The notes under the pieces are model-generated. The model saw only the letters and a program-made list of their open reading frames with translations, was not told the DNA's origin and did no database searches. Positions 1 to 5,539 of a stretch of DNA of 6,636 bases are shown piece after piece. This stretch comes from Candidatus Woesearchaeota archaeon. GTDB taxonomy: Archaea; Nanobdellota; Nanobdellia; Woesearchaeales; UBA10216. The position numbers and the translations under genes were made by a program. Position 1 is the stretch's first letter. Each line of letters starts with the position of its first letter. The stretch covers positions 1 through 6,636 of the forward strand of contig JACPBT010000043.1 of NCBI GenBank assembly GCA_016180145.1. Reading direction: 5' to 3'.

Positions 1-351
1 AAAGGAAAAGTCATAACAACAGAAGTAATACCCGAACTTGTAACATTCGCAAGGCAGAACCTCCAAAAAGCAGGCATAACAAACGCAAAGGTTTACGAAG
101 AAGACGGCTCAAAAGGGCTGAAAGAAGAAGCGCCATTTGACAGGGCAATAATAACAGCAGCCTGCAAAGAAATACCAAAACCAGTCCTTGAACAGCTAAA
201 ACCTGAAGGAATAGTGGTAGCCCCTATAGGAAACGCACAGGAACAATCACTCGTAAAAGGCACAAAAGACAAAAACGGCAGGCTGCAGATAGAAGTCATA
301 GGACCATTCGTATTCACACCAATGTATGGAAAATACGGGTTTGAAACATGA
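1..351 (+). CDS. pcm: Protein-L-isoaspartate O-methyltransferase, C-terminal part (5' end outside window)
   Basis: Frame 1 is open from the first base to a TGA at 349-351, giving 116 residues. They read as the C-terminal half of a PIMT, an S-adenosylmethionine-dependent enzyme that methylates L-isoaspartyl residues in damaged proteins and so starts their repair; it acts in the cytoplasm. Visible family marks are an acidic residue in the TTEV segment (residues 6-9) followed by a FARQNL helix, an EDG turn (33-35), the core APFDRAIITAA stretch (about 42-52), IPKPVLEQLKPEGIVVAPIG just after it, and a Q near the following strand. Full-length archaeal enzymes are roughly 210-220 residues, so about 95 N-terminal residues including the glycine-rich SAM loop lie upstream. 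The stop overlaps the next start as ATGA, suggesting co-transcription and translational coupling. Family assignment is firm; the intactness of the missing half is unknown. Confidence 0.9.
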   Translation, partial: KGKVITTEVIPELVTFARQNLQKAGITNAKVYEEDGSKGLKEEAPFDRAIITAACKEIPKPVLEQLKPEGIVVAPIGNAQEQSLVKGTKDKNGRLQIEVIGPFVFTPMYGKYGFET

Positions 352-836
352 CAAGCAAAAAGCTTTTTAAAACCAAGAAACAAAAAAGGGCTATGCTACA
401 AAAAGACGTAGAGAGAAAGCCCCTTATTTTACCATTAAAACATAAGGGCGAAAATCTTGAACAAATTACAGAGAGAACTCCGCATGTAAAAGAAACCCCA
501 AAAGAGAACCATCCTATAAGCAGGCGGGCTATGACGGCACAGAAGCCACATGAACAAGAATACCAGCACAGCAACAAGACGCCAAACACAAAATACCAAA
601 TTACACCAACAGCCAACGAAGCACATACACAAAGAACAAAACAGAACTGGGCATATGGCATTGAATCGGTTGTTGAAAAAGGGCTGCACGCAATAAACTC
701 ATTCACACACCCACTCTCCCCAACAGAAAGAATAGAAGGCATAGCAAAAAAAGTAAAACAACTATACCACAAGACAACAGAATACGCCAAATCATTCTTC
801 CAGCCACCCCAAGACAAAACATATAAATACCAGTAA
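348..836 (+). CDS. Orphan basic hydrophilic protein, 162 aa
   Basis: I do not recognise this protein. The ATG shares ATGA with the pcm stop, which supports the start and an operon with pcm. The product is very basic and hydrophilic: a Lys-rich N-terminus (SKKLFKTKKQKR), a low-complexity middle rich in Lys, His, Gln, Thr and Pro (about residues 45-105) that is probably disordered, then a more ordered C-terminal stretch (about 108-152) that could form two helices (WAYGIESVVEKGLHAI and IEGIAKKVKQLYHKTTEYA). There is no signal peptide or membrane segment. Codons favour A/C endings like the other plus-strand genes, which argues that it is real although no family supports it. Its last ten codons and stop lie in a 36-bp direct repeat that also contains a TATA-like box, so the 3' end doubles as a promoter sequence. 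It converges on hicA with 17 bp between stop codons. Confidence 0.6.
   Translation: MTSKKLFKTKKQKRAMLQKDVERKPLILPLKHKGENLEQITERTPHVKETPKENHPISRRAMTAQKPHEQEYQHSNKTPNTKYQITPTANEAHTQRTKQNWAYGIESVVEKGLHAINSFTHPLSPTERIEGIAKKVKQLYHKTTEYAKSFFQPPQDKTYKYQ
821..829 (+). promoter_or_regulatory. Duplicated TATA box pointing antisense into hicA
   Basis: The ATATAAATA here is the exact counterpart of the box before the coiled-coil gene at 1353-1361. If active, transcription would start near 850-852, immediately before the hicA stop codon, and run antisense through hicA and possibly hicB. No convincing plus-strand gene follows it. Activity is inferred only from identity to the right-hand copy. Confidence 0.4.
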
Positions 837-840
837 AAAA
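835..840 (-). terminator. Oligo-T terminator for hicBA
   Basis: Six A residues at 835-840 form a T6 run on the minus strand, 14 bp beyond the hicA stop codon, followed on that strand by no further gene. Archaeal RNA polymerase commonly terminates at non-template T-runs without needing a hairpin. The run belongs to the direct repeat, so the repeat may serve as promoter on one strand and terminator on the other. This is a modest call based on position and composition. Confidence 0.4.
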
Positions 841-853
841 GAGAGAAAGCAAG

Positions 854-1084
854 TCACTGATACTCTGCAAAATCCTCTTCCTTAACCACTGCCAACTCAA
901 GAACTCCTTTAAGCGTTCCTACCTTAAGCTCTTTGTGAAGAGGAACAACAGTGCCAACGGAACCGTTATCACCATCCTTACGAAGAATAACATGACTACC
1001 CTTCTGACGCACTGCCGTAAAGCCGAACTTGTTGCAAAGAATCTTTATGCACTCGTTGCCAGAAATTTTCTTAAGCTTTCGCAA
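854..1084 (-). CDS. hicA: HicA-family mRNA interferase toxin
   Basis: The 76-residue product is a small double-stranded-RNA-binding-fold toxin. HicA proteins cleave mRNA (and tmRNA in bacteria) and are held inactive by HicB. Family marks: KLKKISGNECIKIL at the N-terminus (residues 3-16), GFTAVRQKGSHVILRK (21-36) with the catalytic His at 31, and the VVPLHKELKVGTLKGVLELA strand-helix (46-65). I choose the TTG at 1082-1084 because GAGGTG, a good Shine-Dalgarno match, lies 7 nt upstream and the resulting MRKLKKISG matches usual HicA N-termini. A TTG at 1097-1099 would add five residues. The gene overlaps the end of hicB by 14 nt, so toxin translation is probably coupled to antitoxin translation. 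All residues expected for activity are present. Codons end mostly in T/G as in rtcA, so base use is adapted to this strand. Confidence 0.88.
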   Translation of the reverse strand: MRKLKKISGNECIKILCNKFGFTAVRQKGSHVILRKDGDNGSVGTVVPLHKELKVGTLKGVLELAVVKEEDFAEYQ

Positions 1085-1283
1085 CCTCAGCCACCTCAAA
1101 AGTGGTGAGAAGCGGGCGGGCTTTTTCAGTCATCGGAAACTCCTCTAAATAAAGCTCGGTAGCCTCCCTGAGATTTGCAATAGCCTCATCAATGCTGGAA
1201 CCCTGACTAACAGTCCCTACCTCAGGGCATTTTGCAACATAAGCGTCCTCTTCCTTCTGAATAATAGCTGTAAAAGATTTCAT
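1071..1283 (-). CDS. hicB: HicB-family antitoxin, short form
   Basis: This 70-residue protein is first in the hicB-hicA operon and should bind and block the HicA toxin. The body is the HicB/UPF0150 partial RNase H-like fold: FTAIIQKEEDAYVAKCPEVG (residues 4-23), then TVSQGSSIDEAIANLREATELYLEE (24-48), which matches the family's typical G-x-[ST]-x-x-E-A-x-x-N pattern. The end (about 56-70, TTFEVAEVAKA) is short and carries no recognisable ribbon-helix-helix or helix-turn-helix domain, unlike longer HicB proteins that repress their own promoter. Autoregulation is therefore doubtful, or would need another mode. The ATG at 1281-1283 lies about 27 nt after the centre of a TATA-like palindrome, which fits a leaderless mRNA. 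hicB comes before hicA, the less classical order but common among short-HicB modules. Confidence 0.9.
   Translation of the reverse strand: MKSFTAIIQKEEDAYVAKCPEVGTVSQGSSIDEAIANLREATELYLEEFPMTEKARPLLTTFEVAEVAKA
1092..1097 (-). promoter_or_regulatory. Shine-Dalgarno site deciding the hicA start
   Basis: The minus strand reads GAGGTG followed by seven bases and TTG. It lies inside the last codons of hicB, so hicA can be initiated internally on the dicistronic mRNA. This supports the shorter hicA start at 1084. Confidence 0.55.
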
Positions 1284-1304
1284 AATACCATTGAATTAAG
1301 CTAC

Positions 1305-1316
1305 ATATTTAAATAT
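1305..1316 (-). promoter_or_regulatory. hicBA promoter: TATA box within a 12-bp palindrome
   Basis: ATATTTAAATAT is a perfect 12-bp palindrome centred 27 nt before the hicB ATG, the TATA-to-start spacing also seen before corA and the coiled-coil gene. Being symmetric, it could also be bound by a dimeric repressor, though the short HicB shows no obvious DNA-binding domain. Leaderless transcription from about position 1284 is expected. Confidence 0.6.
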
Positions 1317-1339
1317 TGCGACTAAAAACACCAAACCAG

Positions 1340-1375
1340 CCCAAGACAAAACATATAAATACCAGTAAAAAAGAG
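1340..1375 (+). repeat. 36-bp direct repeat, right copy (promoter of the coiled-coil gene)
   Basis: Identical to 808-843. Read in the frame of the upstream orphan gene, this copy still spells that protein's last residues (QDKTYKYQ) followed by TAA at 1366-1368, although no orphan-gene sequence precedes it. This is the strongest sign that the copy is a remnant of the original gene junction. It ends 8 bp before the ATG at 1384. Confidence 0.93.
1353..1361 (+). promoter_or_regulatory. TATA box for the coiled-coil protein gene
   Basis: ATATAAATA is centred 27 nt before the ATG at 1384, which predicts a leaderless or nearly leaderless transcript. The sequence just upstream (GACAAAAC) is purine-rich as expected for a TFB recognition element. 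The divergent hicBA box lies about 47 bp away, so the two promoters share this 100-bp gap. Confidence 0.65.
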
Positions 1376-1383
1376 GAAGAAGC

Positions 1384-2418
1384 ATGGGAAAAAAGGGGGA
1401 GAAGGCAGGCAAAAAAGAGAATAAAGCCAAGACTCCTGAATCCAAAAGACAAACCGTAGCACACAACAAGACACTGCTCCTACCAAAGCAACCAGCCCTG
1501 CCCGAACTGCCGGCACCAGAGAAAAAAATCAAGCCAAAACTCAGATGGCTGCCATTCCTCAGAAAAAAGGAAAAGGCAAAAGAAACACCAGCCATCCCCG
1601 AAAAGATTACTGAAGCAGAACCCGAATTCCTCAAGGAAATAGATACAGGACAACAACAAAAAACAACCGCAGAACCGGAACTCTCACTCTGGCTCAACGA
1701 CGGAAGAATAATAAAAAGCATTTCTGAACTCAGGCAGGCACTTAAAACAATCACAAACAAAACATACGCCCAGCACCAGGAGAAAAACGACATAAGCGAC
1801 TGGGTAAGAGACATAATAGGAAACGCACAACTCGCAACAGAGCTTGCAACAGCAAAAAACAGGAAAGAAGCCCTCAAAATAATAGAAAAAAGCGAGGGCA
1901 GACAGAAGCAAAAAACAGAGCCGAAAAAAGAAACAAACGAAATACAACAGGCAATAGAAAGCCTGAAACGCCAAAAAACAAAAGAAGAAACAACAGAAGA
2001 AAGAGAAAAAAAGCTGAGAGAACAGGAAAGACTCCTTGAAATGGAAGAAGAACACCTGAACAAGAAAAGAATAGAACTCGCAAACAAACGCTACAGTCTC
2101 CTAAAGGAAACAGGGGAGCTTGAAAAGGAAAAATTTGAAAAGCTTATGTCAGGACACAGAAAAAGCTTCATCAACCCGGAAAAAACAGGACTCAAAAACC
2201 TTGAACTAAACCAGGAATACACAACAGAAAAAATAAAGCAAATGATAGAAGAAACAAAAAAAAGCCTTGAAGAAGGACAAAACCACGAAACACAAAACAA
2301 AATAGCAGAAATAAGAGAAGCAATACTCACAGCACCACTAACAGAAAAAGAAAGCAAAAAACTTGAATACGAAATCCTTGAACTGGAAGCGGATGCGAAA
2401 CTCGCGGCGTTAAACTAA
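1384..2418 (+). CDS. Charged coiled-coil protein with DUF5752-like segment, 344 aa
   Basis: Function unknown. Three parts can be seen. Residues 1-80 are Lys/Pro-rich and probably disordered (PALPELPAPEKKIKPK at 37-52). Residues about 100-168 look like a compact domain: LWLNDGRIIKSISELRQAL, then a Tyr/His helix (TYAQHQEKNDISDWVRDIIG, 127-146), then LATELATAKNRKEALKIIE. The H-x-x-x-N-D-x-x-x-W-V-x-D-x-x-G pattern and the L-A-x-x-L-x-x-A-x-x-R-x-E-A ending resemble my recollection of the archaeal DUF5752 family; this needs a profile search. Residues about 180-340 are Glu/Lys/Leu-rich and should form long coiled coils, broken near 260-270 (INPEKTGLKN). No membrane segment or signal peptide is present, so it is probably a cytoplasmic scaffold or assembly protein. 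The ATG has a TATA box 27 nt upstream. It converges with rtcA, with only 3 bp between stop codons. Confidence 0.8.
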   Translation: MGKKGEKAGKKENKAKTPESKRQTVAHNKTLLLPKQPALPELPAPEKKIKPKLRWLPFLRKKEKAKETPAIPEKITEAEPEFLKEIDTGQQQKTTAEPELSLWLNDGRIIKSISELRQALKTITNKTYAQHQEKNDISDWVRDIIGNAQLATELATAKNRKEALKIIEKSEGRQKQKTEPKKETNEIQQAIESLKRQKTKEETTEEREKKLREQERLLEMEEEHLNKKRIELANKRYSLLKETGELEKEKFEKLMSGHRKSFINPEKTGLKNLELNQEYTTEKIKQMIEETKKSLEEGQNHETQNKIAEIREAILTAPLTEKESKKLEYEILELEADAKLAALN

Positions 2419-2421
2419 ACA

Positions 2422-3519
2422 TTACCTGCCAACAGTTATCACTCCACTATTCTCATCAACCACAAAACACTTACCCAAAAACTTCTCAATAGTGTAGATG
2501 CCAGCAAGGCAGTGAGGAGTGAGTTCAGGAACCATAAAACTACCACCAGCCAGCGCAAGAAACGGAAGCAGCTGGTCAGCAAGATGCCTGTCAACAGGGG
2601 CTTTTGAACTAAGCTCCTGCAACAGGCCTGAAGCAGCCTCCCTGCCGACATCCTCAGCACGCTTACCGCGCCCGCCAAGCCGGCTGCTGCCGAGAATAAC
2701 AGGGTTGACATGAGAAGTGTCCGAGCCATCAGAAAAAACAGCCCACAGAACAATAACAGAGCCTGTTGACACTGATTCAGAATAACTGCTGCTTATGCTT
2801 ACAGGCACCTTCAATGAGGAAAGAGACATCCCAGCAGCAGCTGCCTGACGCTCAGCAACCCCTGCCTTCTGCAAATCTGCCGAAGCAACAGAAGAACCCT
2901 TAACGTGCAGCAATTTCCCCTGCGCAGGCAAATTAACCATAACAGCAGGATTTGCGCGCAAACCCTTCAAAAAATCAGAGAAGCTGCCATAATCACCGAG
3001 AGAAAACTTTGACGCACAGGAAAACTCAACCCTACCACCACCGGCAGGAACAAAGCCGCGCCTGAGAACATCAAACCCAACCTTACTGCAAAACTTCCTA
3101 AGATGAGGAAGAAGCACATTGCCAAAGTAATCAGAAGGCGGACTGAAAGGAACATCAGTGCCGCCTGAAACCTTAACCCTTAACGCCTTACCGCCAAAAA
3201 TAACAGGCAGCAAAAGGGACTGCAACAGCAGAGTTACAGAGCCGGCAGTGCCAATATCAACAGACAAAGTGCGGGATTTCATACTTCTCGGATAAAATTT
3301 AAGAGCGGAAGAAGAAACTTCAGCACCCTCAAAGCTGCCATCGCACAACTCAGCAACAGCCTTAACGCATGAAAGATGCTGAGGACGCAAACCCGGACTC
3401 GGCCTGTCCCTGCGAATATTAACCGCCTCAAACGCCTGCCCGGTAAGAGCAGACAAACCAAGAGCAGTCCTCAAAATCTGACCCCCGCCCTCATGATAAG
3501 AGCCGTCAACTTCAATCAT
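2422..3519 (-). CDS. rtcA: RNA 3'-terminal phosphate cyclase
   Basis: The enzyme uses ATP to convert an RNA 3'-phosphate into a 2',3'-cyclic phosphate through an enzyme-AMP intermediate, in RNA repair or end processing in the cytoplasm. The 365-residue product covers the whole family: EGGGQILRTAL (10-20), RPSPGLRPQHL (39-49), DIGTAGSVTLLLQ (88-100), GGTDVPFSPPSDY (119-131), RGFVPAGGGRVEF (154-166), LADQLLPFLALAGG (313-326) and ELTPH (332-336). His336 lies 29 residues from the end, the same distance as the AMP-accepting His309 in the 338-residue E. coli enzyme, and is the likely nucleotidyl-histidine. The archaeal length is slightly greater but nothing appears broken. No rtcB or CARF regulator is adjacent, unlike the bacterial operon. 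The ATG at 3517-3519 lies about 26 nt past a TATA-like box. Codons end mostly in T or G, opposite to its plus-strand neighbours. Confidence 0.95.
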   Translation of the reverse strand: MIEVDGSYHEGGGQILRTALGLSALTGQAFEAVNIRRDRPSPGLRPQHLSCVKAVAELCDGSFEGAEVSSSALKFYPRSMKSRTLSVDIGTAGSVTLLLQSLLLPVIFGGKALRVKVSGGTDVPFSPPSDYFGNVLLPHLRKFCSKVGFDVLRRGFVPAGGGRVEFSCASKFSLGDYGSFSDFLKGLRANPAVMVNLPAQGKLLHVKGSSVASADLQKAGVAERQAAAAGMSLSSLKVPVSISSSYSESVSTGSVIVLWAVFSDGSDTSHVNPVILGSSRLGGRGKRAEDVGREAASGLLQELSSKAPVDRHLADQLLPFLALAGGSFMVPELTPHCLAGIYTIEKFLGKCFVVDENSGVITVGR

Positions 3520-3539
3520 AACAAAAAGAGCAGCTTAAC

Positions 3540-3549
3540 AATTTAAAAT
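3540..3549 (-). promoter_or_regulatory. rtcA promoter TATA-like box
   Basis: The minus strand reads ATTTTAAATT, centred about 26 nt before the rtcA ATG, in the 128-bp gap shared with the divergent corA promoter. The box is weaker than the corA one but its spacing fits the other genes here. Nothing further is recognisable in the middle of the gap (3550-3610). Confidence 0.5.
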
Positions 3550-3616
3550 GGTTTCTGAATAAGGCAAGCTGCAACGATTACTGGCAGCAACGGCTACAAC
3601 CGCCAAAAAAACAACC

Positions 3617-3624
3617 TTTAAATA
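3617..3624 (+). promoter_or_regulatory. corA promoter TATA box
   Basis: TTTAAATA is centred 27 nt before the ATG at 3648 and preceded by an A/C-rich stretch. This fits leaderless transcription of the corA-DUF460 pair. No ribosome-binding site is visible between box and start. Confidence 0.65.
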
Positions 3625-3647
3625 GGGAAAAAACAGGATAATAAATA

Positions 3648-4625
3648 ATGATAACATACCTCGTCTTCAGCGAGGGAAGAGTAAAAAGAGGGAAAAACCT
3701 CAACTACCCGCTGCCCACAAAGGACAGCTACATGTTCATATTCCTTACAAGGCCGACAGAGCAAGAAACAAAAAAGGTAGTTGAAGACTTCCACCTTAAC
3801 CCTGAGCCGCTAAACACATACCACAAGGCAACCCACTCAAGGAGATACATAACAAAGCCATTCCAATTCGTAATGAGAACAACATTCCTTGAGAACGGAA
3901 CGATAGGATATGCGAACATACTCTTCGTCCTCATGAACAGGGTGCTCGTAGTATCAACCTCAAGGCCCTCAGAATTCTATGATGCAATAGTTGAGGACAT
4001 AGCAAGAACATTCATCAAAACAAAAGTAAGAAGCGTTGGGCATATACTATACAACTTCCTTCAGGAAGATGTTGACGAAAATTACGAAGTGCTGGGAAAG
4101 CTTGAACAGAAAATAAAAAATGTTGAAACAAGGGCATCCCAGATAAGGCAAAAGGAAATAAGCGTCAGGGTAGATGACATACTCGCACTAAAAAGCCAGC
4201 TATTCAGGCTAAGCAGGCAATTCTGGGCGACAACAAGAGTCATATCACTGATAAGAATAGGAGTCGCACAGATAGACATTGACAGGGAAAGCGAAAGAAT
4301 GCTCGGAGACGTGCACGAAACATTCCTCCACCAGATAGACGTAGCAGCAGCACTCAAAGAAATGGTAAGCGACGCACTAACAGTTTACCAGGCAGCACTC
4401 TCCAACATCTCAGCAATGACCTCCAATGAACTGAACATAGTAGTAAAGAAGCTCACGTCATACGGCGCGCTGCTCCTCATACCAACAGTAATAGCCAGCA
4501 TATACGGAATGAATGTAAACCTGCCATTCGCACACTGGCAATACGGCTTCTACGTAATAGCAGGAGTAATGACAGCACTGACAGCACTGGCATTCCTACG
4601 ATTCATGAAAAATGACTGGCTATAA
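3648..4625 (+). CDS. corA: CorA-family divalent metal ion transporter
   Basis: CorA proteins form pentameric membrane channels that take up Mg2+ (some carry Co2+, Ni2+ or Zn2+). The 325-residue product has the usual plan: an N-terminal cytoplasmic alpha/beta domain (about 1-135), long helices forming the funnel stalk (about 140-265; KLEQKIKNVETRASQIRQKE and later helices), then two C-terminal membrane helices (about 272-290 and 298-318). The signature YGMN is at 286-289, with GMN at 287-289, at the end of the first membrane helix. The short outer loop reads VNLPFAHWQYG and lacks the acidic residue of the common MPE loop, so ion preference cannot be told. The C-terminus KNDWL is a typical basic cytoplasmic tail. 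The ATG lies 27 nt beyond a TATA box. Ile is coded almost entirely by ATA. The next gene overlaps by 14 nt and is probably co-transcribed. Confidence 0.93.
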   Translation: MITYLVFSEGRVKRGKNLNYPLPTKDSYMFIFLTRPTEQETKKVVEDFHLNPEPLNTYHKATHSRRYITKPFQFVMRTTFLENGTIGYANILFVLMNRVLVVSTSRPSEFYDAIVEDIARTFIKTKVRSVGHILYNFLQEDVDENYEVLGKLEQKIKNVETRASQIRQKEISVRVDDILALKSQLFRLSRQFWATTRVISLIRIGVAQIDIDRESERMLGDVHETFLHQIDVAAALKEMVSDALTVYQAALSNISAMTSNELNIVVKKLTSYGALLLIPTVIASIYGMNVNLPFAHWQYGFYVIAGVMTALTALAFLRFMKNDWL

Positions 4626-5100
4626 GCACCTTATAATCGGACTGGACCCAGGGACAACAACAGCATACGCAATACTTGACATAAACGGCAGACTGATAAC
4701 AGTAAAATCGGCAAAGGAACTGAAACTGGACACAATAATAAAAGAAACCATACGCTACGGAAAACCGCTAATAATAGGAACAGACAGGAAAAAATGCCCG
4801 AACATGATAAGCAAATACGCAGCAAAAACAGGAGCAGTGAAATCCATACCGGCCTACGACCTGAGCGAAACTGAAAAAAACCACCTGACAAAAGGCAGGG
4901 CTACAAGAAATGCGCACGAGAAAGACGCGCTCGCAGCAGCAATAACCGCACACAAGCAGTATGAGCCGCTCCTCAAAAGAGTGGACAAGCTGCTAAAAAA
5001 AGAGCGCAAAGAAGAAGATTCTGAAAAGGTCAAAGGGCTTGTAATAACAAACAGGATAAGCATAAAAAAAGCGCTGGAATCTATCAACAAAGTAAATTAA
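4612..5100 (+). CDS. Stand-alone DUF460 (COG2433) RuvC/YqgF-like RNase H-fold protein
   Basis: The 162-residue product matches the RNase H-like domain of the archaeal DUF460 family, suspected nucleases of the RuvC/YqgF group with no settled role. Marks in order: the first strand and acidic residue LIIGLDPGTTTAYAILD (7-23, D12); GKPLIIGTDRKKCP (50-63, D58); SETEKNHLTKG (85-95, E86/E88); and AHEKDALAAAITAHKQY (101-117) with D105 as the last likely metal ligand. An all-acidic site is therefore present. Residues 120-137 are a Lys/Glu coiled-coil start and KGLVITNRISIKKALE (141-156) resembles the segment that in the usual roughly 600-residue proteins leads to further domains; here the protein stops, so this is a minimal form. 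The only sensible ATG overlaps corA by 14 nt, giving a two-gene operon, though no functional link to ion transport is evident. Confidence 0.85.
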   Translation: MTGYKHLIIGLDPGTTTAYAILDINGRLITVKSAKELKLDTIIKETIRYGKPLIIGTDRKKCPNMISKYAAKTGAVKSIPAYDLSETEKNHLTKGRATRNAHEKDALAAAITAHKQYEPLLKRVDKLLKKERKEEDSEKVKGLVITNRISIKKALESINKVN

Positions 5101-5114
5101 CCGCGCCTCACTCC

Positions 5115-5121
5115 TTTTTTT
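5115..5121 (+). terminator. T7 terminator after the DUF460 gene
   Basis: A run of seven T begins 15 nt after the TAA at 5098-5100 and lies between two convergent genes. It suits factor-independent archaeal termination at a T-run; no stable hairpin precedes it. Confidence 0.5.
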
Positions 5122-5132
5122 CAAATATCTTA

Positions 5133-5537
5133 TCAGCTTAAAAAAATCGCAATTAAATCTTCAGTAGAATAAACCTGCACGACATCTTGTTTTTCTTTTA
5201 AATCGCCATCATTACTCCACAAAACACATCCCAATTTGAGAGCAAGAGCCAAATAAGGCACATCTTTTGCATCCGGAGAAATCTTTTCTGCTTTTTCAAT
5301 GAAAGGGTAAATGTCTTCTTTGGGGATTAGAGTCACATTGCGCTCAAATAAACCAAGAAGTTCGTTAAAATCTTCTTCTGTCCGTTTTGTCTTTTGTTTG
5401 AGATATTCTTTGTATTTTCTAAACTCTTCAAAGATGAACTCCGGGGCATAAAGACTATTCTTAAACAGGATATCGGAAGTTACACTTTCTTTTAGCAAAG
5501 CTGCAAAAAGGATATTTGAGTCTATTACCAACTCCAT
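5133..5537 (-). CDS. vapC: VapC-like PIN-domain ribonuclease toxin
   Basis: A 134-residue PIN domain, a metal-dependent endoribonuclease fold; VapC toxins cleave tRNA, rRNA or mRNA and are silenced by VapB. The four acidic positions are visible: D6 in LVIDSNILFAALL (3-15), E37/E38 in APEFIFEEF (31-39), D92 in KDVPYLALAL (91-100), and D110 with D112 in WSNDGDL (107-113). Thus it looks active and full length. The ATG lies 2 bp after the vapB stop with AAGG 7 nt upstream, so translation is probably coupled to the antitoxin. The stop TGA is at 5133-5135. Codon use is mixed (Ile: ATT, ATC and one ATA), lacking the T/G-ending bias of the nearby minus-strand PEBP gene and of rtcA, which suggests more recent arrival. 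The gene symbol is by family; the cleaved target is unknown. Confidence 0.9.
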   Translation of the reverse strand: MELVIDSNILFAALLKESVTSDILFKNSLYAPEFIFEEFRKYKEYLKQKTKRTEEDFNELLGLFERNVTLIPKEDIYPFIEKAEKISPDAKDVPYLALALKLGCVLWSNDGDLKEKQDVVQVYSTEDLIAIFLS

Positions 5538-5539
5538 GA

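Larger units (their letters stand above)
808..843 (+). repeat. 36-bp direct repeat, left copy (flanks hicBA)
   Basis: Bases 808-843 are identical to 1340-1375 in the same orientation. The unit begins CCCAAGACAAAACATATAAA and ends in CAGTAAAAAAGAG. This copy contains the end of the orphan gene including its TAA (834-836), a TATA-like element, and an A-run that is a T-run on the minus strand just after hicA. Similarity fades on both sides: CCAG lies just left of each copy (here with 4 extra bases), and an imperfect GAAAGC/GAAGAAGC lies to the right. Confidence 0.93.
808..1375. other. Putative inserted hicBA cassette bounded by direct repeats
   Basis: Two complete 36-bp direct repeats enclose only the hicB-hicA operon and its promoter, 496 bp between the repeats and 532 bp from repeat start to repeat start. 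Collapsing the two repeats to one reconstructs a plausible ancestor: the orphan gene's TAA would lie 15 nt before the ATG of the coiled-coil gene, continuing the plus-strand pcm string. The cassette runs against that string. No transposase, integrase or terminal inverted repeat is visible, so the mechanism is unknown; 36 bp is long for an ordinary transposon target duplication. Seen: the repeat and gene order. Inferred: insertion with duplication. The alternative is a local duplication followed by divergence. Confidence 0.55.

Noticed and set aside
314..817. Minus-strand open frames opposite pcm and the orphan gene
   Set aside because: The 167-codon frame is Cys/Phe/Ser-rich with no coherent membrane protein pattern, and it overlaps an ATGA-coupled plus-strand gene with normal codon use.
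992..1108. Small plus-strand frame of 38 codons antisense to hicA, downstream of the duplicated promoter
   Set aside because: It lies entirely over the well-supported hicA/hicB overlap, shows no ribosome-binding site and no family likeness; any antisense RNA is more likely non-coding.
1296..2087. Long minus-strand open frame (263 codons) opposite the coiled-coil gene
   Set aside because: Its translation is Ser/Phe/Cys-rich low complexity, the expected reverse of Lys/Glu-rich coding sequence. It has no recognisable domain and no promoter of its own.
3520..3647. Possible small RNA or riboswitch between rtcA and corA, for instance an Mg2+ sensor
   Set aside because: The corA TATA box is centred 27 nt before its ATG, leaving no leader for a riboswitch, and no convincing hairpin is seen in the gap.
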